Assembly (NCBI GenBank): GCA_020200025.1
Contig: JAIVJN010000026.1
Coordinates: 1-33,638, forward strand
DNA length: 33,638 nt
Reading direction: 5' to 3'
Origin: Acidobacteriota bacterium
Lineage (GTDB): Bacteria > Acidobacteriota > Vicinamibacteria > Vicinamibacterales > UBA2999
In this document: in pieces, positions 9,716-19,503 of the stretch
How the letters are laid out: every line of letters begins with the position of its first letter
Numbering within the stretch: the first letter of the stretch is position 1
The notes under the pieces: model-generated
Told to the model about the DNA's origin: nothing
Seen by the model: the letters and a program-made list of their open reading frames with translations, nothing else
Database searches by the model: none
Made by a program: the position numbers and the translations under genes

Positions 9716-11235
9716 TCGGCGGCCGTCGGTCGGGGGTGCTCCTTCCGCTCTTCTCGATGCGCTCCGCGCAGAGCTGGGGCATCGGAGAGTTTGCGGATCT
9801 CGCCGGCGTCGCTCGCTGGCTGGCGCTCGCGGGACAGTCATTCGTCCAGTTTCTGCCGATCAACGAGATGCCGCCGGGCGAGCGGTCGCCGTACTCGTCG
9901 ATGACGGCGATGGCGCTCGATCCGATCTTCGTTGCCGTGCCGCGTGTGCCAGATTTCGCCGGCATTGGTGGCGAAGCGGCGCTCGAGCCGTCGGAACGCT
10001 CGGCGCTCGAAAGTCTGCGCGAGCAAGCAGGGCTCGACTATCGAGGTGTCCGCGCCCTCAAGGACCAATGCTTGCGGCGCGCGTGGGAGCGCTTCGTGCG
10101 CGTGGAGTACGCGCGAGGCTCCAGCCGAGCGGCCAGACTCGACCGGTTCGAAGCCGAGGAAGCATGGTGGCTCGACGAGTACGCGCTCTTTCGCGCGTTG
10201 TCCGCGCATTTTGCCGATCGCGCCTGGTGGGATTGGCCCGAAGTCATCGCCACGCGGCGGCCCGAGGCTCTGCGCGAAGCCTTGGCCGTGCTCGACGGCG
10301 AGATTCGCTATCGCAAGTACCTGCAATGGTTGGCCGCTGACCAATGGAACGAGGCGCGGCGCCTGGCCTGGCCGGTCCGCGTCTTTGGCGATCTGCCGTT
10401 CATGGTGTCGGCCAATAGCCCCGACGTCTGGGCCAGACAAGATCAATTTCGCCGCGACGCCTCCGTCGGCGTGCCTCCCGATGCCTTCAGCGAGAGCGGG
10501 CAAGATTGGGGCCTACCGCCCTGGCGCTGGGAGACGATGGCCGCCACCGACTTTGCGTGGGTGCGTGCCCGGGCCACGCGCTCGGCGGCCATCTACGACG
10601 GCTTCCGTCTCGATCATCTGGTGGGGCTGTATCGCACCTACGTGCGCCCGCTCGACGCGCAGGCCCCGTTCTTCGCTCCCATCGACGAGCCGTCCCAACT
10701 CGCACTCGGCGAGACGCTCGTGAAAATCTACCAGGCCAGTGGGGCCGAGATTACCGCCGAGGATCTAGGGACCGTGCCCGACTTCGTGCGCGACTCTCTA
10801 CGCCACCTCGAAGTGCCTGGCTACAAGGTGCTGCGCTGGGAGCGGCAATGGAACGAGCCTGGCCAACCCTTCATCGATCCGTCCGCGTACCCCGAGATCG
10901 CCGTCGCGACACCGGGCACGCACGATAGCGAGACGCTGGCCGAGTGGTGGACGACACTCGATGACCACGATCGGGCCGCGGTGTTGGGCATGCCGAGCAT
11001 CGCGCGCGAGCTTCCCGACGACGCCAAGCTGGCGAGCAGATCCACATTGCCCGGGCCGGTGCTCGACGCCTTCATCAAGGCGCTCCTCACCTCGCCGGCG
11101 CGGATCGTCATCCTCCCGATGCAGGATCTCTTCGGCTGGTCCGACCGCATCAACACACCCGCCACCGTGGGCGAGACCAACTGGTCGTGGCGGATGCCCT
11201 GGGGCGCCGAAGGACTGATGCAGGAACGCGCAATC
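9712..11235 (+). CDS. malQ: 4-alpha-glucanotransferase (GH77); C-terminal end lost at a junction near 11215-11237
   Basis: SWGIGEFADL, FGDLPFMVSANSPDVWARQDQF, GVPPDAFSESGQDWGLPPW, DGFRLDHLVGLYRTYVRP, ITAEDLGTVPDFVRDSL, ATPGTHDSETLAEWW, TPATVGETNWSWRMPW. Past ~11235 the ORF (to 11757) reads antisense of the BNR gene. Confidence 0.88.
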
Positions 11236-13854
11236 GAGCGACGGGTCTTGCGTGTACTCGAATCGCAGTTGGGCGTTGCGGCCCTGCATGCCGGGCAAGC
11301 GCAGTCGCACGTGCTTCACACCGTTCGAGCGGCCGGCCCATGCCGACATGTCCTGAAAGTACGCTTGGTTGCCGCTGCGCGGCAAGTGGCGCGGATAGTG
11401 CTGGATGTCGCCGGTCGTGAACTCTTGCTCGAACGCCTCGACGAGAACGGAGCGAAGCGTCTGGCCCGGCGTGAGGTCCGCCACCCTCAAGAAGAAGCCG
11501 TCGTAGGCCAGCACGTCGAAGTTCGGCTCGTCTTCCGTGTCATAGCAGACGTCGAACTCCACCTCCACGTAGTCCGCAGCGTTCGGGACGTTGAAGGCGG
11601 GGCTGAAGAGGCGCTCCCAGCGAACCGGCGATCCCATCGGATTGTCGTTGGCGTTCTGATGGAACGCGCCGTTCGAGGTCCCACAGAACGTGTTCGACGT
11701 CGTCCATGGGACGATGTTGGCGCCGCCACCATGGGCGGTTTGCCAGCCGAGGGGTAATGCTCCCGTTGCGACCGCATCGAAATTCTCCTCGAGCAAAGTG
11801 GTTTTCACCGGTGTGCCGGTGAACAGTGTGTGATGGAGCCGAGTCACACCATCGAGGCTGATCACCAGCAGCTCGAGCTCGATCGGCGTCCCCGCAACGA
11901 ACGTCGGCGCCAGTCGAATCGCGAACGGCAGAAATCCGTTCGCGGTTTGGCCGGGCAGAACGTTGGGATAAACCGTGATCGCCCAGGTAACTTCGACACC
12001 CGGCGTCGAGGTCCCAAGGATGCCGACAGGAAAGCGGACGGGTCTGGCGCTGATGGGATTCGTGACGTAGTTGAAGAGCGGCAGGTGCACGCCGATGGCT
12101 TCGCCAGGATCGGCGAAGGCATTGCCTCCCGTGACGGCGGTGGCGGCGCCGCGTACGGCCACCGTCGCATACGGCGTCAGATGCTCGAAGAGCGGGACGA
12201 TACGCACGACGGCGTCGGGCACCGTCAGGGCGGTGCTCGGCTGCCCGTCGGCGAAGCCTTCCGGTGGGGGGCTCGGGAGCGAGTAGGCCGCCCAGACTTG
12301 CCCGCCCGCCGCCACCATCTGGTTGTAGTCGCCCAGATTCGGCTGACTGGTGTCGTTGCCGTGCCCGGCTTTGAACGGCCGTTCTGTCAATGGACGCGGA
12401 GCCGACCACGTGCTGCCGCCATTGTCGGAAAACACGTAGCTCGTCTCGGTGCGATGCCCGCTGGTATCGACACCTTGGTCGTAGAAAAAGATCGAGACTC
12501 GGCCAGTCAGCGAGTCGACCGTTATCGTTGGGAACCACTGGGCCCGATCGTCACCAGGCCGACTGTTCACGGCGACCGGCGCGCTGAAGGTCGTTCCTCG
12601 GTCGATACTCCGCTGGAAGACGACATCGGCGCCGTCCAGCCCGTTGTTGCTGGCGTAGACGGCGTAGATATGGCCATCACGGGCGCCACCCGTGCGGTCG
12701 ACTGCCAACGCGGGCGAGTTATTGATGCGGTCGTTGCCAAGGACCTGATCCATCGTGATGAATTCTGGCGATAGCTCGATGGGCGGCTGCCATGTTTCGC
12801 CATTGTCCAACGATCGCGCGAAGGCGATGGTGTTGCCAAACCCGCCAAACACGCCGGGCGACGGGAAGCGTTCCCATGCGGCATAGACGTCGGCCGATCC
12901 TGCGGCAAAGCGCGGAATCGAGCTCTGTCCATCGGCGGCCACGCGGGAGATGATTCGGCCGTTGTCGACAGGCCAGGTGAGGCCGCCGTCAATGGAAAAC
13001 GCCGAGCGGATCTCAACCCCACCTGGCGCCGTCGCCGTGAAGTTGCTCCACGTCATGATGAGGCGCCCGGTGTCGGGATCCACATCGATAAACTCCTTGT
13101 CGGCCGCGTCGGCCGGAGCCGCGCCAACGGTGAGACCATTCGGATTGGTCGCGGGCACGACCTCGTAGGGGCCTTGCCATGTCTTGCCGCAGTCGGTCGA
13201 TCGATGCACTCCCATGGTTTGCACGGCGGTCGTGGCCGAGAACTTCCTCACGAGGATCGACGAGTAGACGAAGGTACAGCCGCCGAGATGCTTCACGTCA
13301 GGATCACCAAAGACCTGCGGGAAGATTGTGGTGCCGATGCTTTCGGTCGGCGCCGTAATCGGCAACGAACCTCCATCGGTGAAGGTGCGGCCACCGTCGC
13401 TGGAGTACATGAAGCCGGAGACCGAGGTTGGATTCAAGGCAAAGCCGCGGGTGTCGTTGAAGCCCACGACAACGAACTGTCGTGTGTGATCGATGGCGAT
13501 GGAGAGCTCGGCCTGCCCACCCGATGGACCTTCACGCAATCCAGCCGGGCAGCGCGGATCGTTCAGGCACAGATCATCATCCTCCTTGTCGTCCGATGCC
13601 TCGATGCCCGCGTCGAGACGTCCAGCCGCGTTGTCGCGGCCCGCGAGTGCTGCCGCCGCGCGTTCGGCCACGACCTCGCGCGCTCGCGCCGCAAGTTGCC
13701 CCATGGGGGACATCCGATCGTCGGTCGCTTTTGCGCGCACGGTTTGCGATGGTTGCGCGGCGGCCGGCGTGGCGATGGCGATGAGAGCGGCAAGGGTCAG
13801 CCCGAGGCAACATGCCGACCTTCCCGAGCGACGCGGCGGAAATACCATCACCAT
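11228..13854 (-). CDS. Secreted Asp-box (BNR/sialidase-like) beta-propeller protein; C-terminus truncated at a junction near 11215-11237
   Basis: Signal peptide MVMVFPPRRSGRSACCLGLTLAALIAIATPAAAQ; repeated Asp boxes SSDGGRTF, STDCGKTW, SIDGGLTW, SLDNGETW, SIDRGTTF, SDNGGSTW; C-terminal module ends ..LRFEYTQDPSLDCA, then antisense malQ. The ORF-track N-terminal extension (PHSLIPSLPHS...) is translated tandem repeat. Confidence 0.85.
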
Positions 13855-13960
13855 GGACGCCTCCTGTTGAGCCACGACCGGAACGCGGTGTGGGAGCGCG
13901 GCGAGCCTATGCCTCTCCGGGGATGGTGTCAACAGCGGCAGTAGTGTGAAGATCAAAAAT

Positions 13961-14064
13961 GAGGGAATGAGGGAGTGAGGGAGTGAGGGAATGAGGGAGT
14001 GCGGGAGTGAGGGAATGAGGGAGTGCGGGAGTGAGGGAATGAGGGAGTGCGGGAATGAAGGAGT
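13961..14064. repeat. Octamer tandem repeat, 13 units of GAGGGAGT/GAGGGAAT/GCGGGAGT
   Basis: 13 consecutive 8-mers read directly, with higher-order ~24-bp periodicity (gagggaat gagggagt gcgggagt). Confidence 0.95.
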
Positions 14065-14084
14065 CATTCCGTCACTCCTTCATT
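14054..14084. repeat. 11-bp perfect inverted repeat capping the octamer array
   Basis: AATGAAGGAGT cattccgtc ACTCCTTCATT. Confidence 0.9.
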
Positions 14085-14137
14085 GTGCAATTCTCGCCAC
14101 CGCCGTCGCTGAGGCGGTTCGAGTAGGATGACGCGGT

Positions 14138-15190
14138 GTGGAGGATCGCATGATGACGAGCTCGTCCCCGCGACGTTCGGCTGCCTTGACCGTTGGCCTC
14201 GTGGCGCTCGTCACGGCATTCATCTGGACGTCTGCCGCTGCCGCCCAGACTCAGCCACCTCCGCTGAAGGGCGCGGCGGAGCCGCCGCCTCACGCCGTGC
14301 CGGTCAGCATCTCACTGGAGGATTTGCCCTATCCGCACCCGGTCTCCTATTTGCCGCTCACGGTGTACGGCCAAGACGTTCGCCTGGCGTACATGGACGT
14401 GCCGGCAGCGGGGGCGGGCAACGGCAAGACGATCGTCCTGTTCCATGGATTGAACTTCTTCGGCGAGGCGTGGGGCCCGACGATCGACGTCTTTCGCAAG
14501 GAAGGCTACCGCGTCGTCGTGCCGGATCAGATCGGCTTCGGGCGTTCGTCGAAACCCGACATTCCATACACGTTGAACGACATGGCGAGAAACACGCGCG
14601 CTCTGCTCGAGCACGTCGGAGTGAAACAGGCGATCGTGCTCGGTCACTCGATGGGCGGGATGGTCGCCACGCGCTTTTCCCTGTTCTATCCCGACCTCGC
14701 CACACACCTCGTCATCGAGAACCAGATTGGGCTCGAGGACGCGCGCTTGCAGCGGCCGTGGGGTGGCTTCGACGCCACGTTCAAGAGCAGCCTCGCGCGT
14801 GACTGGGTCGAGATTCGCCGCAACATCGAGCGCTATTTCGTGACATGGAAGCCTGAGTACGAGAAGTACGTGCTCATTCACTACGGCTGGACGCTCAGCG
14901 GCGATTGGCCGCGACTGGCGAAAATTCGCGCCGCCCTACAGCAGATGGTCTACCAGGAGCCGGTCGTCTACGACTGGCCTTTCATCAAAGTGAGAACGCT
15001 CGTCATCGGCGGAACCGAGGATGGGCCCAACTTCCCAGCGCTGGCCAAGCGAACCGCCGACACGATTCCCGGCGCCACGCTCGTCCTGTTTCCCAAGATC
15101 GGCCACAACCCGCACATGGAGGCGCCCGATCAATTCTTCCCGGCGGTGCTCAAGTGGCTGTCATCGGGAGCGCCATCCACTGCGCAATGA
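14138..15190 (+). CDS. Secreted alpha/beta-hydrolase
   Basis: Signal-like N-terminus; VLFHGLNFFGEAW, GHSMGGMVATRFS nucleophile elbow, LVIGGTEDGPNFP, KIGHNPHMEAPDQF. GTG start 14138 or ATG 14150. Confidence 0.9.
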   Translation: MEDRMMTSSSPRRSAALTVGLVALVTAFIWTSAAAAQTQPPPLKGAAEPPPHAVPVSISLEDLPYPHPVSYLPLTVYGQDVRLAYMDVPAAGAGNGKTIVLFHGLNFFGEAWGPTIDVFRKEGYRVVVPDQIGFGRSSKPDIPYTLNDMARNTRALLEHVGVKQAIVLGHSMGGMVATRFSLFYPDLATHLVIENQIGLEDARLQRPWGGFDATFKSSLARDWVEIRRNIERYFVTWKPEYEKYVLIHYGWTLSGDWPRLAKIRAALQQMVYQEPVVYDWPFIKVRTLVIGGTEDGPNFPALAKRTADTIPGATLVLFPKIGHNPHMEAPDQFFPAVLKWLSSGAPSTAQ

Positions 15191-15198
15191 TCCCCGAT

Positions 15199-15271
15199 AA
15201 CACGAAGACCACGAAGACCACCAAGGAAAGGAACTGAGGGTCGCCCTCAACCCTTCGTGTCCTTCGTGTTG
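15199..15271. terminator. Inverted word repeat between convergent genes (AACACGAAGACCACGAAG... / ...CCTTCGTGTCCTTCGTGTTG)
   Basis: Left arm 15199-15231, right arm 15252-15271; lies between the stops at 15190 (+) and 15273 (-). Confidence 0.7.
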
Positions 15272-15272
15272 T

Positions 15273-16090
15273 CTATTTCTTCATCCGTTGTAAATCTGCC
15301 TCGGCGGCGATGAACCCGAAGGCGTTCCACTGCCGGCCTGCCACGACCTTTTCAAAGGTCTGCTTGGCCCGTGCCTGGTCACCGGTGACGAAGTAGTAGT
15401 TCCCCACGCCGTACCCTTGGGTGGCAATCGTCAGATCGTCGGCTTTCGCCGGATCGAGGAGCGCCTCCGGTTTCTCGATCCCTTTGTACATGAGCAGCCG
15501 GCGATGGTAGGAACCATTCTCGAGGATGTCCATCTTCGGCGTGATCCGCTCCAGCAGCTTTGCGGCCTCCGCCTTGCGATTCATCCGCATCAGCGTCATC
15601 CACTGCCAGTCGCTCGTGGCCGCCACCGAGTCGTCGTTGTTCGACACCTTCATGCACTCGTGATAGGCGTCGAGGGCTTTCGCATAGTTGCCGGTGAGGT
15701 AGTACGCGAGGCCGAGGTGATACCAGATGTTGAACTGCAGCGTGCTGCGCGGCTTGCCGGCTGCATTCGGCGCGCCGTCTGGCTCGATCTCGTCGGCCGC
15801 GCCCTTGACGAGCGAGGCGGCCTTCTCGAAATCGGCGGTCGCCCGGTCGAACTGGCGCACCGTGATGTAGCGGTGCCCGCGGTGACGATAGAGCTTTGGG
15901 TCGTCGCCGGCGGGATGAGCGGTTTGCCGGCCAACGACGTCGCCTCAGGCTTCCCCGTCTGGGCGCGCTCGGTCGGGGCCGCTGCCGCCAGCCCCGTCCC
16001 GAGGATCGCGGCGAGCGCGAGAACGCTGAGGACCCGTCCGGGAATAGGAGTGCCGAGTCTGGGCGCCGAACAGGTCCTAAGTGTCTTCAT
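15273..16090 (-). pseudogene. TPR-like secreted protein with an internal frameshift/deletion near 15900-15910
   Basis: N-terminal frame MKTLRTCSAPRLGTPIPGRVLSVLALAAILGTGLAAAAPTERAQTGKPEATSLAGKPLIPPA; C-terminal frame DPKLYRHRGHRYITVRQFDRATADFEKAASLVKG...SNIWYHLGLAYYLTG-like...FGFIAAEADLQRMKK. The two frames meet at ~15905. Confidence 0.75.
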
Positions 16091-17561
16091 AGATCACATC
16101 CTTCTGGCGCGGGACGTCGCTCGTGTTGCGCTGTGCGCCCGTGTCGTCTGACGCATTGATGAGTGTCTCGCCGTCGACGACGGCGTCTTCGGGGAGGCCG
16201 AGGAGGTTCGCGCTCTGCAGCACACGTGGGACGCTGTCGATCGCCTGCATGGGCTCAATCTCTGACTCGGTCGTCGCGCCGAGCGCCTTGAACTTGCGCG
16301 CCGTGACGAGCACGCGTGTCTCGTACGATCCAACCGTGTCATTGAAAGCACGGACGGTCGAGTCGAGCCGCGTCCTCAGGGTGTCGAGGTGCTCGGTCAT
16401 CTTCGAGACGCGCTCGTAGAGCTCACGCCCCAACTGGTGGATCTCCTGCGCGTTGTGCGCCATCTGCTCGTGCCGCCACCCTTGCGCCACGACGAGCAAC
16501 TGGCCGATGAGACTCATCGGCCCCGCCAGCACCACTCGGTGGCGGGCACTGAACTCGAGGAGCGTGGGATCCTCTTGCAGCGCCGCATGATAAATCGCCT
16601 CGGCGCCGAGGAACATCACCACGAACTCGGGCGAGGGCTGAAAGCTCTCCCAGTAACTCTTGGCGCCGAGCTTGACCACGTGATCCCGGACTTGCCGGGC
16701 GTGATCGCGCAGGCGCGCGTGCCGCGTCTCGTCGTCGGGCGCCTCGAGGGCGCTCAAATATGCGTCGAGCGGCACTTTCGCATCGACGATGACGCTGCGC
16801 CCGGCCGGCAGGCGGACGATGAGGTCGGGGCGTTGCCGCGCGCCGTCGAAGAGCGTGGTCGGCTGTTCCTCGAAGTCGCATTGCTCGAGCAGACCGGCAA
16901 GCTCGCACACGCGCCGCAACTGCACTTCGCCCCAACGGCCGCGGACCGCCGGCGTCCGAAGCGCGCGCACGAGGTTCTGTGTCTCGCCGCGCAGCTTGTC
17001 GTGCTGCAAACCCACTTCGCGGAGCAGCGTCGTGACCGCGCTCGCCGACGCGATGCGGCTTCGTTCCGCCTCGCCGAGCTTGTGATCGACCTCTGTGAGC
17101 GTGTCCCGGATCGGCTTGATCAGCTCATCGAGCGCCTGCTGCCGCTTGTGAATCTCTCCCAGCGCGGTGCTCTGCACGTTGGTCAGCTTCTGGTCGGCCA
17201 GCTTCAAGAACTCTTCCGTCGTCATTCGAAGCGCCTGCCCGGCGAGCGAATCGAATGACGCCTTGAGCTGATCCTGCGCCTGGCTGAGAAGGGTCAGCTT
17301 CTCCGGAACGGCTTCTCGCAGGTGCACCAGCTCGGTTCGATAGCGCATGTTGTCTTCGCGGAGCCGCACACCTTCGTGGCGGGATGCGTCGAGATGTTCA
17401 CGCGTGCGACGGAGCTCGTCTTGCACATCGGCGAGCGAGCTGCGCTGGAGTCTGGCAGCCGCCTCGATGTGCTGCCGGCCCGCCTGTCGGGAAATCAACC
17501 ACCCACCGAAGAGACCAGCGGCGAGAACGAGCAGCAAGACGGAGGCGCTGGACAGATCCAT
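16077..17561 (-). CDS. rmuC: RmuC family DNA recombination protein
   Basis: N-terminal TM MDLSSASVLLLVLAAGLFGGWLI, coiled coil, then LRTPAVRGRWGEVQLRRVCELAGLLEQCDFEEQ ... RPDLIVRLPAGRSVIVDAKVPLDAYLSALEA ... FVVMFLGAEAIYHAALQEDPTLLEF. Confidence 0.92.
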   Translation of the reverse strand: MDLSSASVLLLVLAAGLFGGWLISRQAGRQHIEAAARLQRSSLADVQDELRRTREHLDASRHEGVRLREDNMRYRTELVHLREAVPEKLTLLSQAQDQLKASFDSLAGQALRMTTEEFLKLADQKLTNVQSTALGEIHKRQQALDELIKPIRDTLTEVDHKLGEAERSRIASASAVTTLLREVGLQHDKLRGETQNLVRALRTPAVRGRWGEVQLRRVCELAGLLEQCDFEEQPTTLFDGARQRPDLIVRLPAGRSVIVDAKVPLDAYLSALEAPDDETRHARLRDHARQVRDHVVKLGAKSYWESFQPSPEFVVMFLGAEAIYHAALQEDPTLLEFSARHRVVLAGPMSLIGQLLVVAQGWRHEQMAHNAQEIHQLGRELYERVSKMTEHLDTLRTRLDSTVRAFNDTVGSYETRVLVTARKFKALGATTESEIEPMQAIDSVPRVLQSANLLGLPEDAVVDGETLINASDDTGAQRNTSDVPRQKDVIYEDT

Positions 17562-17720
17562 GGAGCTTCGGTTGAGAGATTCGCCAAAAACGTGATCGGG
17601 CGCCGTTTTTTGTAAAGCCGGTCGCGAGGACGCCCGCCCGTCGATCAATCTTAACCTGCGGGAAACACGAGTCTTGTCATCCATCGACCACATGGACAAG
17701 CCGTTGCTCTGCGATCGAGG

Positions 17721-19352
17721 GTGAACCAGGTGCTCGATCGCCCAGGCGCCATGACCCTCCCGCTCTTCGAGGACGGGTTCGGCCGCCGCGTCCTCGCGCT
17801 CGATCCCGACGGCGGTGAGCCGATCGAGCGGCTCTCATTCAGTCCGGCGTTGGCACAGGTCGACGAGTTTGCGCCGGCGCTCGGCGATCTCGTGTCCCGC
17901 TATGCGAGCGCCCGACACGCCTCGTACTTGCGCGTGAGGCGTGTGGATCGGCCCGACGCGGGCGAGCTGGTCATGGTGTCCGACCGAGTCGCGGGCTGGC
18001 GCCTTTCCGAGGTCTTGCGCGTCTCGGCGCGAGAGCACCTGAAAGTCGACCTCAGCGCGGTCATAAACGTGCTGCGGCAGTTGCTGCCGGCCGTGACGCT
18101 CTTCTCGCGCCATCAAAAGGATCTGGGAATCGGTAACGTGGCGCCCGAGCGATTGCTCATCACCCCGCAGGGACGCCTCGTCATTGTCGAACACCTGTTG
18201 GGCGCGGCGCTCGAGTCGCTGCACTATAGCCGGGAACGCTACTGGCGCGACCTGCGTGTGGCGCTGCCGCCTGCACCGCGCATCAGCCCGCGAGCCGACG
18301 CCACGGGTATCGGGCTCGTGGCGCTGTCGCTCGTTCTGGGCCGGACGCTCGACGAGGACGAGTATCCCGAGCGCCTGACCGAGCTCATCGAATCGGCCAG
18401 CGAGACCATCGACGGCACCTCGCGTCCCTTGAGTGCAGGTTTCAGATCGTGGTTGTCGCGATCGCTTCAGATCGATGTGCGTACCGCGTTCCAGTCGCCA
18501 CGCGAAGCACAGGTCGCCTTCGAGGCTGTGCTCGCGAGCGACCGCGCCTACGTGACGAGCTCGCCGGCGCTCGAGGAATGGCTGCGACGCTATGCCGCGC
18601 TCGCGGGATCTCCCGCCGCCCTCGTTTTCGCGGCGACCGAAGACTCTCCCGCGCCGCCCTCACCTGGGTCGACACGCGAACCCACATTGTCCGGCTCTCG
18701 ATCGCCAGCGATCACACCGGTCGTGCTGGAGGTTCCGGAATCGGCGCTGCCCGCTTCGCCGACAGCGACCGGCTTCGACGAGGCGCCGGCAGAGCGCAAC
18801 TCGACCAAAATCGTGTCGGCAGTGCCCCGTCCGTCACGCGCAGTCGCCGTGCTGGCGGCGGTGGCGATTCTCGAAGCGACGGCTATCGGGTGGCTGTGGC
18901 TGCGCGATCCGGCGCCGCCGCTCTCGACTGAAGGTGAGCTGGTCGTTCAGACCCGCCCTCAATCGGCTCGGGTGAGCATCGACGGGGAAGAGCGTGGCGT
19001 CACCCCACTGACCGTTGGCTTGTCGCCGGGTACGCACGTTCTCGAGATACGCGTGGGACGCTCGGAGCCGCGCGTCATCCCGCTCACCATCCGCGCCGGT
19101 GTCCAATCCTCTCAGTACATCGAGCTCCAGAGTGTGCCGACGACGGGTGGGCTGGAAGTTCGGAGCGAGCCGACCCGCGCCAGCGTGACGGTGGATGGGC
19201 GGGCGCGCGGGTCCACGCCCCTGACGCTTCGCGACCTGCCGCCCGGAGATCATGAGGTGACGCTGCAGACGAGCGGCGGCAAGCCGGTCAAGCAAGTGGT
19301 TCGCATCGAAGCCGGTGTCACGGCGCAACTCGTGGTGCCGCTGGCGCGTTGA
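17721..19352 (+). CDS. Membrane protein: degenerate kinase-like N-terminal domain, one TM helix, two PEGA domains
   Basis: Kinase-C-lobe-like ...GIGNVAPERLLITPQGRLVIVEH...ADATGIGLVALSLVLGRTLDEDEYP; TM AVAVLAAVAILEATAIGWLWL; PEGA repeats GELVVQTRPQSARVSIDGEERGVTPLTVGLSPGTHVLEI and GGLEVRSEPTRASVTVDGRARGSTPLTLRDLPPGDHEVTL. Confidence 0.8.
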   Translation: MNQVLDRPGAMTLPLFEDGFGRRVLALDPDGGEPIERLSFSPALAQVDEFAPALGDLVSRYASARHASYLRVRRVDRPDAGELVMVSDRVAGWRLSEVLRVSAREHLKVDLSAVINVLRQLLPAVTLFSRHQKDLGIGNVAPERLLITPQGRLVIVEHLLGAALESLHYSRERYWRDLRVALPPAPRISPRADATGIGLVALSLVLGRTLDEDEYPERLTELIESASETIDGTSRPLSAGFRSWLSRSLQIDVRTAFQSPREAQVAFEAVLASDRAYVTSSPALEEWLRRYAALAGSPAALVFAATEDSPAPPSPGSTREPTLSGSRSPAITPVVLEVPESALPASPTATGFDEAPAERNSTKIVSAVPRPSRAVAVLAAVAILEATAIGWLWLRDPAPPLSTEGELVVQTRPQSARVSIDGEERGVTPLTVGLSPGTHVLEIRVGRSEPRVIPLTIRAGVQSSQYIELQSVPTTGGLEVRSEPTRASVTVDGRARGSTPLTLRDLPPGDHEVTLQTSGGKPVKQVVRIEAGVTAQLVVPLAR

Positions 19353-19394
19353 GGAACCAGCCGGATCGGCGCACGGCTCCTGGATCAGAACGAG

Positions 19395-19477
19395 GAAGTC
19401 AAAAGGAAGAAGCAGAAATCCGATCGCAAGCGAGTTTCGGTTCTGACTTCAGCCTCTTGCCTTTTCCCTTTGACTTC
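19395..19477. terminator. Inverted word repeat between convergent genes (GAAGTCAAAAGGAAGAAG / CCTTTTCCCTTTGACTTC)
   Basis: Arms 19395-19411 and 19460-19477; an additional CAGAAC/GTTCTG pair at 19386/19440. Confidence 0.6.
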
Positions 19478-19503
19478 AGGCACAGGCTTTGTTCATCAGC
19501 CTG

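Noticed and set aside
8510-9841. 443-aa minus ORF
   Set aside because: Antisense of the aminotransferase gene; no family motifs.
10798-11227. C-terminal extension of the BNR ORF and, symmetrically, of malQ to 11757, as novel domains
   Set aside because: Both are exact antisense of the partner gene, so they are read-through of a junction, not new domains.
13855-14067. N-terminal extension MTPSFPHSLIPSLPHSLIPS... of the 1089-aa ORF
   Set aside because: It is translation of the octamer tandem repeat upstream of the true signal peptide.
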